Counted from the stretch's first letter, positions 1 to 8,899 are shown. The stretch is 46,849 bases of DNA from an uncultured Pelagibacteraceae bacterium (GCA_902629585.1 CACORI010000006.1:1-46849), one strand, 5' to 3'. Notes: generated by a model not told the origin, from the letters alone. Translations and numbers: made by a program.

Positions 1-697
1 TCCATCTATATCCACTTCCATACCTAGTTTCTATAGCTGAAAAATCAGGATCAACTTTTTTAAATTTCTTTCTTATTCTTTTAATATGGCTATCGATTGT
101 TCTATCTTCTATTTCAGTATCCTCTCTATATGCAATATCCATTAATTGGGCTCTTTCCTTTATAATGCCTGGTCTTTTAGCTAACTCTTTTACTAGCAAA
201 AACTCCGTTGTAGTCAATTTATCTGGTAATTGTTTTCCATTCCACTCACACTCTAATTGAGATGGATCAAGTTTTAATTTTCCATGAGCAATAATGCTTT
301 TGTTTTCCTCTAAATTAGAGTCTGCATCTTTTTTTCTTAGCTGCACTCTTATTCTCTCAATTAAAACTTTAATAGAAAATCCCCCAGACTTTTTAACGAA
401 ATCATCTGCACCAAGTTTTAAACCTAATAATTCATCAACTTCCTCATCTTTTGATGTTAAAAATATAATTGGCATTGAAGTTTTTTTTCTTAATTTTTTT
501 AATAATTCTTCCCCATCCATTTTTGGCATTTTAATATCAATTACAGCTAAATCAGGTGGAGTTCTTACTAATCCAATTAGTGCACTTTCACCATCAATAT
601 AAGTTTGTACTTTGAATCCCTCTTTCTCAAGAGCAATACTCAAACTTGTTAGAATATTTCTATCATCATCAATTAAAGCAATAGTTTGTTTATGCAT
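1..697 (-). CDS. chvI: ChvI-type two-component response regulator, 3' end cut by window edge
   Basis: OmpR-family transcription factor: an N-terminal receiver domain followed by a winged-helix DNA-binding domain. My own translation from the ATG at 697 begins MHKQTIALIDDDRNILTSLS, the family signature of ChvI. The acidic pocket is Asp10-Asp12, the phospho-acceptor is Asp54 (VIDIKMP), and Thr81 and Lys102 complete the switch residues. The DNA-binding part contains DRTIDSHIKRIRKKF and ends at the window edge in YGSGYRW, so only a few residues are missing. The usual Lys-Pro after the switch lysine is Lys-Lys here, followed by SGG. In the family the partner kinase is ChvG/ExoS, which senses envelope state; no kinase is visible here. 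The gene lies 50 bases downstream of polA on the same strand. The family assignment is firm; the regulon is unknown. Confidence 0.88.
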   Translation of the reverse strand, partial: MHKQTIALIDDDRNILTSLSIALEKEGFKVQTYIDGESALIGLVRTPPDLAVIDIKMPKMDGEELLKKLRKKTSMPIIFLTSKDEEVDELLGLKLGADDFVKKSGGFSIKVLIERIRVQLRKKDADSNLEENKSIIAHGKLKLDPSQLECEWNGKQLPDKLTTTEFLLVKELAKRPGIIKERAQLMDIAYREDTEIEDRTIDSHIKRIRKKFKKVDPDFSAIETRYGSGYRW

Positions 698-747
698 GCG
701 TAGTTTTAAAAATACTAAATTGTTCTAAATAGGGCAAATATTTAAAT

Positions 748-3528
748 TTAATGTAATTCACCCCAATTATCTCCGCTATTTATATCTACAGTTAAAGGAA
801 TAGAAAATGTATGGTAATTGCTATTAGCTACACTTACCATCTCTTCTTTGATTATTTTTGTAATTTTATTTATCTCATTGTTATGAACTTCAAAGATCAA
901 CTCGTCATGAATTTGTAATAGCATTTTTGATTGCAAATTTTTTTCATCACTAAATCGTTTATCGAGTCTTATCATTGCAAGCCTCATAATTTCTGAAGCA
1001 GATCCTTGAATTGGGGCATTAATTGCAGCTCTTTCCTGAAAATTTCTTATATTATAATTCTTGTCATTGATTGCATTAAAATGAGATCTTCTGCCAAAAA
1101 TATTGGTCACATATCCGCTTTTTCTACAAAACTTAATTGTTTTTTCCATATAGATTTTAATTTCAGGAAATTTTGCAAAATAAGAATTCAAAAATTCTTC
1201 TGCTTCAAAATTAGAAACATTAATCTGTTTTGCCAATCCATATTGGGAAATACCATAAATAATTCCAAAATTTATTGCTTTTGCCTTTCTTCTTTGATCA
1301 TTATTCACTTTCTTTAAATCAACATTAAAAATCTGACTTGCAGTCAATGAATGAATGTCCTCATTATTTTTAAAGGCTTTTTTCAATTCTTTTACATCAG
1401 CCAAATCAGCTAAAATTCGCATTTCAATTTGATTATAGTCAGCTGAAATTAAAACTTTATTTTTTTCAGCTACAAAAGCTTTTCTAATTTCTTTACCATC
1501 ATCCGACTTTATCGGTATATTTTGTAAATTTGGTTCACTTGATGCCAATCTTCCAGTTGTAGTTGCTGCAAGAAGAAATGAGGTATGAACTCTGTTCGAA
1601 TTAGGATTTAAATGTTCAGGAAGTGAGTCTGAATAAGTATTTTTTAATTTCGATAGTTGTCTCCAATCAAGGATAAGCTTTGGAAATTTATGTCCTTTAA
1701 AGGCAAGATCTTCCAAAATTGATGCACTAGTCGCAAAACTTCCTTTTTTTGTTTTTTTAAGTCCTGCAATTTTAAGATCATTATAGATAATTTCACCAAG
1801 TTGCTTGGGTGAAGCTATGTTAAATTCTTTTTTTGAAATTTTAAAAATATCCTTTTGAACTTCATTTATTTTTTTTTCAAATTTAAAGGATAATTTTTTT
1901 AAAAAATTACTATCTATCTTAATTCCCTCTATCTCCATATATGCTAAAATTTTTATTAAAGGCTTTTCAAATGATTCATAAATACCCATCAATTTTTCTG
2001 ACTTAAGACCCTTTAAAAATTTTTTGTATAATCTCAAAGTAATATCTGCATCTTCTGCTGCATAATCTTTAGCTTTTTTAATATCAACCTCTTTGAAATT
2101 AATTTCATTTTTACCAGTGCCTACTATTTCTTTAAAACTTATAGTTTTATGATTAAGGTGGAGCTCAGATAGTGTATCCATATTGTGTCTATTTTTACCA
2201 GCATCTAAAACATAAGACATCAGCATCGTATCCTCTAAAGAATTTAAAGTTATTCCATTTCTGTAAAAAATTATAAAATCAAATTTAATATTTTGACCAA
2301 TTTTTTTTATACTTGGATCTTCAAGAATTAATTTTAATTTTTTTAAAACTTTTTGTTTATCGAGACATTTATCTCTAATGTGACCAATAGGTATATAGCA
2401 GGCTTTTCCAATCTTTGAACTCAAAGAAATTCCAACTAAATTTGCCTCGTTAGGATTTAAAGAATCTGTTTCTGTGTCTACAGCAACCTCACCAACTTCT
2501 TCTGCCTCCTTGATCCATTTATCAATTTCATTTTCATCTGAAATTAAATAATAATTTTTATTATTAATTGGAACTTCATTATCATTACTTCTCTCGTTTT
2601 TTTTATCTATAGAAATTTTAAGATCAGGTTCCCCATATAAGGAAATAGCTGAGCTTAATAAACGATTAAATTCCATTTCTCTTAAAAAAGTAAAGAGTTT
2701 ATCTTTATCAACTTTTTTTAAGACAAAATCATTCAAATCTCTCTCAACAGGAGCATCATGCTTTAATGTAACAAGTTGTTTGCTAATTACAGCTTTGTCC
2801 TTATTTTCTAATAAAGTTTCTCTTCTTTTATTTTGTTTAATTTCGTGAGCTGATTTCAAAAGTTTTTCTAATGATCCATACTTATTTATAAGTTCAGCAG
2901 CAGTTTTAACGCCGATACCCGGTACGCCAGGAACGTTATCGCTACTATCACCAGCTAAAGCTTGAACATCTATAACTTTTTCAGCTTCCACGCCGAATTT
3001 TTTCATAACATCTTCATTTGTTATAAATTTACTCTTCATTGGATCAAAAATACGAACATTTTTTCCATATAATTGCATTAAATCTTTGTCTGATGAAACA
3101 ATAGTCACTTTTGCACCAATAGATAATATTTGATCAACATAAGTGGCTATTAAATCATCAGCTTCATAATTTGATAGTTCTACTGAAGGTAAGTTAAAAG
3201 CTAATACAGATTTTCTAATATATTCAAATTGTGGAATAAGATCATCTGGTGCTTCAGATCTGTTTGCTTTATATTCACTATAAATTTCATTCCTAAAAGT
3301 TTTTCTTGCAGAGTCAAATATTACAGCAAAATGACTTGGTTTTTGAGCGTTTTCATTAGATTTAGAATCTTCTAGTAATTTAAAAAGCATACTGCAAAAA
3401 CCACTCACTGCACCTGTTGGTAATCCATCACTTTTTCTAGATAATGGAGGCAAAGCATAATATGCTCTAAAAATATACCCAGAACCATCTATTAAATAAA
3501 AATGATCTGTCTTTTTAATTTTATTCAT
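748..3528 (-). CDS. polA: DNA polymerase I
   Basis: Repair and Okazaki-fragment polymerase of 926 residues, the normal full length with all three domains. The N-terminal 5'-3' exonuclease/FEN domain opens near residue 10 (YLIDGSGYIFRAYYALPPLS) and includes the helix-hairpin-helix VPGVPGIGVKTA. The middle 3'-5' proofreading domain appears intact: exo I DTETDSL, exo II IGQNIKFDF, exo III YAAEDADITL. The polymerase domain has motif A ADYNQIEMRILA, motif B RRKAKAINFGIIYG and motif C LLQIHDELIFEV. Several bacterial lineages have lost proofreading residues in PolA; this one has not. The ATG at 3528 gives the conserved N-terminus. It is divergent from bioY across 131 bases. Confidence is very high. 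Confidence 0.98.
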   Translation of the reverse strand: MNKIKKTDHFYLIDGSGYIFRAYYALPPLSRKSDGLPTGAVSGFCSMLFKLLEDSKSNENAQKPSHFAVIFDSARKTFRNEIYSEYKANRSEAPDDLIPQFEYIRKSVLAFNLPSVELSNYEADDLIATYVDQILSIGAKVTIVSSDKDLMQLYGKNVRIFDPMKSKFITNEDVMKKFGVEAEKVIDVQALAGDSSDNVPGVPGIGVKTAAELINKYGSLEKLLKSAHEIKQNKRRETLLENKDKAVISKQLVTLKHDAPVERDLNDFVLKKVDKDKLFTFLREMEFNRLLSSAISLYGEPDLKISIDKKNERSNDNEVPINNKNYYLISDENEIDKWIKEAEEVGEVAVDTETDSLNPNEANLVGISLSSKIGKACYIPIGHIRDKCLDKQKVLKKLKLILEDPSIKKIGQNIKFDFIIFYRNGITLNSLEDTMLMSYVLDAGKNRHNMDTLSELHLNHKTISFKEIVGTGKNEINFKEVDIKKAKDYAAEDADITLRLYKKFLKGLKSEKLMGIYESFEKPLIKILAYMEIEGIKIDSNFLKKLSFKFEKKINEVQKDIFKISKKEFNIASPKQLGEIIYNDLKIAGLKKTKKGSFATSASILEDLAFKGHKFPKLILDWRQLSKLKNTYSDSLPEHLNPNSNRVHTSFLLAATTTGRLASSEPNLQNIPIKSDDGKEIRKAFVAEKNKVLISADYNQIEMRILADLADVKELKKAFKNNEDIHSLTASQIFNVDLKKVNNDQRRKAKAINFGIIYGISQYGLAKQINVSNFEAEEFLNSYFAKFPEIKIYMEKTIKFCRKSGYVTNIFGRRSHFNAINDKNYNIRNFQERAAINAPIQGSASEIMRLAMIRLDKRFSDEKNLQSKMLLQIHDELIFEVHNNEINKITKIIKEEMVSVANSNYHTFSIPLTVDINSGDNWGELH

Positions 3529-3659
3529 TTAAAAAATTTTTTTCTATAATGGTATTATCATTTAATATTTATAAAATATATTTAGAATAAAAGAATTTTA
3601 ATAACCAAATAAACGTAAATATCACTGGAAACTCATTATAAATAAAGGTATTATAGTAT

Positions 3660-4211
3660 ATGGAGCTTATAAAGCAAAATTCACAAATTAAACTTATCAA
3701 AACTTTGATAATAATTCTTCTAGGCTCTTTAGCTTTGACAATCTCAGCAAAAATAAAAATTCCCTTTTACCCAGTACCTATGACAATGCAAACTTTTATG
3801 GTGATGTTTTTAGGTTTAAGTTTTGGTTATAAAATTGGACTTGCAACTGTGAGTTTATATCTTCTTGAAGGAATTATTGGTTTACCTGTATTTTCTAATT
3901 CACCTGAAAGAGGCACTGGCCTTGTTTACTTTACTGGACCAACTATGGGCTATTTAATAGGTTTTTTATCAGCATGTTATTTAACTAAATTTGTAAATCA
4001 TAAAGATAATTTATTCATAATTTTTATTAAACTTGTCATATCAGTTTCAACAATTTATATCCTTGGAGTTATATGGCTTGGATCACTTATAGGTTGGGAT
4101 AAACCAATCATAAGTCTAGGAGTTTATCCTTTTTTGTTAGCAGAATTGTTCAAAGTAATGTTGTTAAGTATTATAGCAACAAAAATAATGAAATTTAAAA
4201 AATTTATCTAG
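3660..4211 (+). CDS. bioY: BioY biotin transporter substrate-binding (S) component
   Basis: Integral membrane S-component for biotin uptake, 183 residues with about six hydrophobic segments. Family landmarks are PFYPVPMTMQTF near residue 38, YLLEGIIGLPVF near residue 68, and GPTMGYLIGF near residue 93. BioY works alone or with the ECF ATPase/transmembrane module; no ecfA or ecfT is visible in this window, and no biotin synthesis gene either. This fits scavenging of exogenous biotin. A modest AAAGG at 3644-3648 precedes the ATG. The 3' end overlaps the convergent regA by 8 bases. The family call is confident; the mode of energisation is unknown. Confidence 0.93.
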   Translation: MELIKQNSQIKLIKTLIIILLGSLALTISAKIKIPFYPVPMTMQTFMVMFLGLSFGYKIGLATVSLYLLEGIIGLPVFSNSPERGTGLVYFTGPTMGYLIGFLSACYLTKFVNHKDNLFIIFIKLVISVSTIYILGVIWLGSLIGWDKPIISLGVYPFLLAELFKVMLLSIIATKIMKFKKFI

Positions 4212-4767
4212 GCGATCTTTTTGAGAGAATTCTTTGTAAGGTTCTTCTGTGCATTTTAAGTCTTCTAGCAGTTTCTGAAACATTTCTATTACATAACTCA
4301 AAAACCCTGTGAATATGTTCCCACTTTACTCTATCTGCTGACATTGGATTTTCAGGGGGAGGTACTTTTTTTAATGGATCTGCTAAAAGTGCATTTTCTA
4401 CGTCATCGGCATCAGCTGGTTTAGCTAAGTAGTCTATAGCGCCTTCTTTAATTGCAGCTACTGCAGTTGGTATATTTCCATACCCAGTTAGCATTATGAC
4501 TCTACTAGACTCGTTTGACTTTTGTATCTCTTTGACCGCATCTAATCCGTTTCCATCAGCTAATCGTAAATCCACAACTGCAAAACCTGGTTTTTTGATT
4601 TTCGTTACTTCTATGCCTTTTTTTACACTTTCTGCTTGTAAAACTTCAAACCCTTTTTTTTCCATTGATCTGGCTAATCTTTCCCTAAAGGGGTTATCAT
4701 CTTCAACTATAAGTAATTTTTTATTCTCAAAATCACTTAAATTCTGAATATTAGCTTTATTTTTCAT
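4204..4767 (-). CDS. regA: RegA/PrrA/ActR-type response regulator
   Basis: Two-domain global redox regulator of 187 residues. The receiver domain has the acidic pair Asp23-Asp24, phospho-acceptor Asp66 (VVDLRLADG), the Thr in MLTGYGN and the Lys-Pro in YLAKPAD. A proline-rich linker (PPPENPM) leads to a Fis-type helix-turn-helix near the C-terminus (VSETARRLKMHRRTLQRIL), which is almost invariant in RegA/PrrA/ActR. In other alphaproteobacteria RegA with kinase RegB controls respiration, carbon and nitrogen genes in response to redox state. The kinase gene is not adjacent. The gene is divergent from the polyamine operon (148-base gap) and convergent with bioY. It might influence the nearby respiratory genes, but nothing in the sequence shows this. 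Confidence 0.93.
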   Translation of the reverse strand: MKNKANIQNLSDFENKKLLIVEDDNPFRERLARSMEKKGFEVLQAESVKKGIEVTKIKKPGFAVVDLRLADGNGLDAVKEIQKSNESSRVIMLTGYGNIPTAVAAIKEGAIDYLAKPADADDVENALLADPLKKVPPPENPMSADRVKWEHIHRVFELCNRNVSETARRLKMHRRTLQRILSKRSPR

Positions 4768-4915
4768 AGATCTTATATGTGGATTTTTTAAATTATTTCA
4801 ATAGTAATTATTTGCTTTACATCCATTTATTATTGCCTTAATTGCACGTTTTAGAAAAGGTTTTTAAAGTTTTTAAGACTTTTTTTTTGTTAAATTTTTT
4901 TTGGAGGCATGAAAG
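4768..4915 (+). promoter_or_regulatory. Divergent regA/polyamine-operon intergenic region with possible structured leader
   Basis: This 148-base gap must hold promoters for both directions; I cannot single out a convincing pair of hexamers. Upstream of the decarboxylase there is an unusually strong Shine-Dalgarno GGAGG at 4903-4907, 8 bases before the ATG at 4916. A weak hairpin AAAGT (4866-4870) / ACTTT (4878-4882) runs into a T tract. TGCCT at 4834-4838 could pair with AGGCA at 4905-4909 and mask the ribosome-binding site. These elements are short and A/T-rich, so regulation is only a suggestion. I do not recognise a known RNA family here. Confidence 0.35.
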
Positions 4916-6100
4916 ATGCAAAAATTTAAATCAGTTGAGGATTTAATAAATCAACTGAAACCTGAAAAGCCAATATATTGTATCAGAAAACATTCTGTTA
5001 CTTTTGCCTCGAAATTTTTCCAAAAAAATTTTCCCGGTGATGTTTTTTATGCTGTAAAGACTAATTCACATCCAATCGTTATAAAAGCGTTAGTAGATAG
5101 TGGTATTAATCAATTTGATGTAGCTTCAATTGATGAAATTAGAATAATTAAGAAATTCACTGACTCTGCACAATGTTCTTTTATGCACACTGTAAAAAGC
5201 CCTGAAAGTATCAAAACTGCGTACTTTGAATATGGTGTAAAATCTTTTTCTTTAGATACTAAAGAAGAACTTATAAAAATAATCAAAAATACCAATAATG
5301 CAAAAGATTTAGAATTATTTGTAAGAGTAGCAGTCTCAAATGAACATGCTGAAATTGATTTATCAAAAAAATTTGGTGCACTTTACTCTGAAGCATTAGG
5401 TTTATTAAGGCTTGCTAAACAAAATGCAAAAAAAATTGGTTTGAGTTTCCATGTTGGCTCTCAATGTATGCATCCAATTTCATACTCTAAGGGAATAAAA
5501 GAAATTGGAAATATAATTAAAAAAACAAAAATAATTCCTGATTATATAAATGTTGGAGGAGGTTTTCCAACTATATACCCAGATCTAATTCCTCAAAACT
5601 TAATTGATTATTTTGATGAAATTAAGAAAAGTTTAGAAAATTTAAAACTTAATAGAATGCCTAAGATTATTTGTGAACCGGGAAGAGCTCTAGTTGCAGA
5701 AAGTGGATCAACGATAGTTAGAGTTAATTTAAGAAAAAAACAAAAACTATACATTAATGATGGCACTTACGGAACACTATTTGATGCAGGTACTCCTAAT
5801 ATTGTCTACCCATCAAAAATGATTAAAGAATCATCTAATAAAATTATTTCAAAAAAAATGACTGCTTTTAATTTTTTTGGTCCCACGTGTGATAGTATGG
5901 ATTATATGAAAGGACCTTTTATTTTACCAAACAATATTAAAGAAAATGATTACATAGAGCTTGGTCAGCTAGGTGCATATGGAATTGAGTTTAGAACAAA
6001 ATTTAACGGCTTTTACTCTAACGAAATCTATGAGGTAGAGGATAATCCAATAATGAGCTTATACAATAAAGACAATAAAAAGTCTTATTTAGTAGCTTAA
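4916..6100 (+). CDS. Ornithine (or lysine/ornithine) decarboxylase, fold III PLP enzyme
   Basis: PLP-dependent decarboxylase of the eukaryote-type ODC/DAP-decarboxylase fold, 394 residues, expected to make putrescine from ornithine in the cytosol. The PLP lysine is Lys48 in VFYAVKTNSHP. Other marks are the barrel motif SFHVGSQC, the glycine loop VGGGFP, CEPGRALVA for phosphate binding, and the catalytic Cys325 in FGPTCDSMD, the pattern that separates ODC-type enzymes from diaminopimelate decarboxylase. It starts the polyamine operon and overlaps the next start by one base (TAATG). A strong GGAGG lies 8 bases upstream. Ornithine versus lysine preference cannot be settled from motifs alone, so no symbol is given. 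Confidence 0.88.
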   Translation: MQKFKSVEDLINQLKPEKPIYCIRKHSVTFASKFFQKNFPGDVFYAVKTNSHPIVIKALVDSGINQFDVASIDEIRIIKKFTDSAQCSFMHTVKSPESIKTAYFEYGVKSFSLDTKEELIKIIKNTNNAKDLELFVRVAVSNEHAEIDLSKKFGALYSEALGLLRLAKQNAKKIGLSFHVGSQCMHPISYSKGIKEIGNIIKKTKIIPDYINVGGGFPTIYPDLIPQNLIDYFDEIKKSLENLKLNRMPKIICEPGRALVAESGSTIVRVNLRKKQKLYINDGTYGTLFDAGTPNIVYPSKMIKESSNKIISKKMTAFNFFGPTCDSMDYMKGPFILPNNIKENDYIELGQLGAYGIEFRTKFNGFYSNEIYEVEDNPIMSLYNKDNKKSYLVA

Positions 6101-7143
6101 TGTCAGAAAATAAAAATCTCGGCCATAATAGTAAAAAAGATTTTTTAAAAAAACCTGTTGAGCATATTGACATAACATCTTTTGATTCAAGAAAAATTAT
6201 CTCCTCTATGGAAAAAATGTCTTTTGTATCTAGAGAAACAGCAAATGCAGCAAATATCTATAATGAAATGTTAAAAGATAAAGAATGTACAATTTTTTTA
6301 ACATTAGCAGGTTCAACATCTGCTGCCGGTTGTATGAATATTTATAAAGATTTAGTTAAATATAATATGGTTGATGCAATAGTGGCTACTGGTGCTTCAA
6401 TAATTGATATGGATTTTTTTGAAGCTCTTGGATTTAAACACTATCAAGGGTCCCAATTTCAAGATGATACTGAGTTAAGAAAGAATTATATCGATAGAAT
6501 TTACGACACTTACATAGATGAGGAAGAGTTGCAAATTTGTGATAAAAAAATATGTGAAATCGCAGACAGCCTGGAACCAAGAAGTTATACATCTAGAGAA
6601 TTCATCAAAGAAATGGGAAAATATTTAAAAAAAAAATCTATAAAAAAAGACTCTTTAATTGAAACAGCATATGATAATGATGTTCCAATTTTTTGCCCAG
6701 CTTTTACTGACTCTAGTGCTGGATTTGGTTTGGTTATACATCAAGAGAAAAATCCAAAAAAACATATAACTATTGACTCTGTAAGAGAATTTAGAGAATT
6801 AACTGAGATAAAAATACGATCAAAAGGATCAGGTTTATTTATGATCGGTGGTGGTGTTCCAAAAAATTTTATCCAGGATACTGTAATTTGTGCAGAGTTA
6901 TTGGGTAAAGAGGTAGATATGCATAAATATGCAGTGCAAATTACAGTCGCTGACTCCAGGGACGGTGCCTGTAGTAGTTCCACTTTAAAAGAAGCAAGTT
7001 CATGGGGTAAAGTTGATGTTACAAAAGAACAAATGGTATTTGCTGAAGCCACAAGTGTTTTGCCTCTAATAGCAAGTGATGCTTATCACAAAGGTGAGTG
7101 GAAAAACAGGGATAAAAAAAAGTTCACAAAAATTTTTGAGTAA
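6100..7143 (+). CDS. Deoxyhypusine synthase-like protein (possible homospermidine/polyamine synthase)
   Basis: Member of the NAD-dependent deoxyhypusine synthase family, 347 residues. Visible landmarks are FLTLAGSTSAAGCM near residue 67, DAIVATGASIIDMDF, the acidic stretch FCPAFTDSSAGFG, and EASSWGKVDV, where Lys304 corresponds to the lysine that carries the aminobutyl imine in eukaryotic DHS. Eukaryotic DHS modifies eIF5A. Bacteria have EF-P rather than eIF5A, so the target is probably a free polyamine, giving homospermidine or a related product from putrescine. The position directly after ODC and before a ureohydrolase supports this. The start overlaps the ODC stop by one base. The family is clear; the exact reaction is inferred. 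Confidence 0.87.
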   Translation: MSENKNLGHNSKKDFLKKPVEHIDITSFDSRKIISSMEKMSFVSRETANAANIYNEMLKDKECTIFLTLAGSTSAAGCMNIYKDLVKYNMVDAIVATGASIIDMDFFEALGFKHYQGSQFQDDTELRKNYIDRIYDTYIDEEELQICDKKICEIADSLEPRSYTSREFIKEMGKYLKKKSIKKDSLIETAYDNDVPIFCPAFTDSSAGFGLVIHQEKNPKKHITIDSVREFRELTEIKIRSKGSGLFMIGGGVPKNFIQDTVICAELLGKEVDMHKYAVQITVADSRDGACSSSTLKEASSWGKVDVTKEQMVFAEATSVLPLIASDAYHKGEWKNRDKKKFTKIFE

Positions 7144-7146
7144 AAA

Positions 7147-8022
7147 TTGAAATATTTATCTAATAAAAAAGGATTTTTAGGTGTAGATAACAAATTTAGT
7201 TTTAAAGAAAAAGTTGTTGTTGTTCCCTTTGGCCTTGAAAAAACTGTCAGTTACGGCAGAGGTACTAAAAACGGACCTAAAGAAATTATAAAAGCCTCTC
7301 ATCAAGTAGAATTATATGATGAAGAGTTTTATTGTGAGCCTTATAAAAAAATTGGAATTAGAACATTAGAATCCTTTAAGATAAATAAAAATATCAAAAA
7401 AGCTCTTAAGAAAATGTCATCTATAAATAAAATAATTTTAGATAAAAAACTTTTTCCAATCACATTTGGAGGAGAGCATTCCATAACACCAGGATGCATT
7501 GAGCCTTTTGTTAAAAAATACAATAAAATTTGTCTTTTACATTTTGATGCGCATGCAGATTTACGGAATAGCTATAATGGGGAAAAATTTTCCCACGCAT
7601 CGGCAATAAGAAGGTGTTTGGACTATAAAAATGTTTCCTTAATATCCTTTGGGATCAGAAATATATCAGAAAGTGAAATTCCATTTTTGAAAAAAAATAA
7701 ATCAAGAATAAACATTTTTTGGGCAAAAGATAAATCAAAGTGGAATTTAGGAAAATTTAAAAAACTTATAAAAAATAAAACAGTTTATTTGACTTTTGAT
7801 GTTGATGGATTCGACTCAAGTATTATGCCAGCTACTGGAACCCCTGAGCCAGGTGGATTATTTTGGGATGAGACACTGAATATAATTCGAATAGCTGCCA
7901 GAAATTCAAACATTGTTGGTGCTGACATCAATGAATTAGCACCTATAAAAGGATTTAATTCTTACAACTTCCTTGTTGCAAAACTTGCTTATAAAATATT
8001 GACTTATAAATTTTTAGTTTAA
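7147..8022 (+). CDS. Ureohydrolase: agmatinase/arginase family protein
   Basis: Binuclear manganese ureohydrolase, 291 residues. The metal-binding motifs are present in order: GGEHSIT, HFDAHADLR (three ligands), and the late FDVDGFDSS pair of aspartates, followed by the family motif ATGTPEPGG. It either makes putrescine from agmatine or ornithine from arginine. No arginine decarboxylase is in the window and ODC is in the same operon, so an arginase-like role feeding ODC is a reasonable alternative to agmatinase; motifs do not decide it. The start is TTG at 7147, three bases after the DHS-like stop, as no in-frame ATG exists before the conserved fold begins. The end overlaps the convergent transporter gene by 4 bases through a shared TTAA. 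Confidence 0.85.
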   Translation: MKYLSNKKGFLGVDNKFSFKEKVVVVPFGLEKTVSYGRGTKNGPKEIIKASHQVELYDEEFYCEPYKKIGIRTLESFKINKNIKKALKKMSSINKIILDKKLFPITFGGEHSITPGCIEPFVKKYNKICLLHFDAHADLRNSYNGEKFSHASAIRRCLDYKNVSLISFGIRNISESEIPFLKKNKSRINIFWAKDKSKWNLGKFKKLIKNKTVYLTFDVDGFDSSIMPATGTPEPGGLFWDETLNIIRIAARNSNIVGADINELAPIKGFNSYNFLVAKLAYKILTYKFLV

Positions 8023-8573
8023 GCTTTAATTGGCTTAAAGGTTTTTAAAAGTAATCTGAATGGAATCAACATAATTAAAGCCACTATTACTTTTACAATT
8101 AAATCTCCAAACGAAAGTGTAACCCATGGCACACCTGTTCCGTAAAATGATATCGAAAAAAATAAAAATGTATCAATTGTTGAACCGATCATTGAGGATG
8201 TTAATGGTGCAACAAACCATTGTTTCTTTCTCAATCTATCAAATATTTGGACATCTAATAATTGTGCAGTTAAAAATGCAACTCCTGAACCAATTGCTAT
8301 TCGTATAGATATAAAATCTGCAAAATCGGTAGAAAATAAAACCGAAAATCCAATTCCTAATATAAAGCCAAAATACACAATTTTCCTTGCAACCCTTTTT
8401 CCATAAGATCTGTTAGCCAAATCTGTAATCAAAAAAGCGATCGGATAAGAGAAAGCTCCATAAGTTAATATTTCATTTAAACCGTAATAATCAACTGGAA
8501 ACTGAACAAGATAGTTTGAAGATAGGACAACAACACCCATCAAAAATGATAGAAGTAAAAAAAATTTACTCAT
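8019..8573 (-). CDS. Queuosine precursor transporter (YhhQ/VUT family)
   Basis: Small membrane protein of 184 residues with about six hydrophobic helices. Family features are GLNEILTYGAFSYPIAFLITDLANRSYGKR written in two blocks (YPIAFLITDLANRSYGK near residue 46), the DVQIFDRLRKK segment, and STIDTFLFFSISFYG. The family imports preQ0/preQ1, precursors of the tRNA base queuosine. Its presence suggests salvage of the precursor. The start shares one base with the rpmB stop, so the two are probably co-transcribed. The 3' end shares a TTAA with the convergent ureohydrolase. The family is confident; the substrate rests on the family. Confidence 0.88.
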   Translation of the reverse strand: MSKFFLLLSFLMGVVVLSSNYLVQFPVDYYGLNEILTYGAFSYPIAFLITDLANRSYGKRVARKIVYFGFILGIGFSVLFSTDFADFISIRIAIGSGVAFLTAQLLDVQIFDRLRKKQWFVAPLTSSMIGSTIDTFLFFSISFYGTGVPWVTLSFGDLIVKVIVALIMLIPFRLLLKTFKPIKA

Positions 8574-8887
8574 TAAGTTGATTTAGATTGTACTGTCTTT
8601 TTTTGAAATGGAGATTTAATAAGCAAGCTTTTTTTTAACTTTTTTAATCTTGGAGATAAATTTTTGTTTTTTACAGATTTTAAAAATTCATCAAAACTAC
8701 CTTTTTTATCGACTGATCTAACTCCTGCATTACTAACTGTTAATTTTAAGCTTCTTTTTAAAAGTTCACTTGTGAACTTTACTTTTTTAAGATTAGGTAA
8801 AAATCTCCTTTTTGTCTTATTGTTAGCGTGACTAACGTTATGACCTTTCATAGGATTTTTTCCAGTTAGTTCACATTTTTTTGTCAT
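8573..8887 (-). CDS. rpmB: 50S ribosomal protein L28
   Basis: Large-subunit ribosomal protein, 104 residues, longer than the roughly 78 of E. coli L28 but normal for alphaproteobacteria, which carry a basic C-terminal extension. Diagnostic N-terminus: [20 protein letters not shown], then RRFLPNL, and later [12 protein letters not shown]. It heads the rpmB / queuosine-transporter pair. A near-consensus promoter ends only 12 bases before the ATG, so the leader should be very short and contain no Shine-Dalgarno. Confidence 0.97.
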   Translation of the reverse strand: MTKKCELTGKNPMKGHNVSHANNKTKRRFLPNLKKVKFTSELLKRSLKLTVSNAGVRSVDKKGSFDEFLKSVKNKNLSPRLKKLKKSLLIKSPFQKKTVQSKST

Positions 8888-8899
8888 AATTTGTTCGAC

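Noticed and set aside
4909..4929. Six-residue reading frame (ATG at 4909, stop overlapping the ODC start) as a leader peptide
   Set aside because: Only one base separates GGAGG from this ATG, too close for initiation, while the ODC ATG has ideal spacing.
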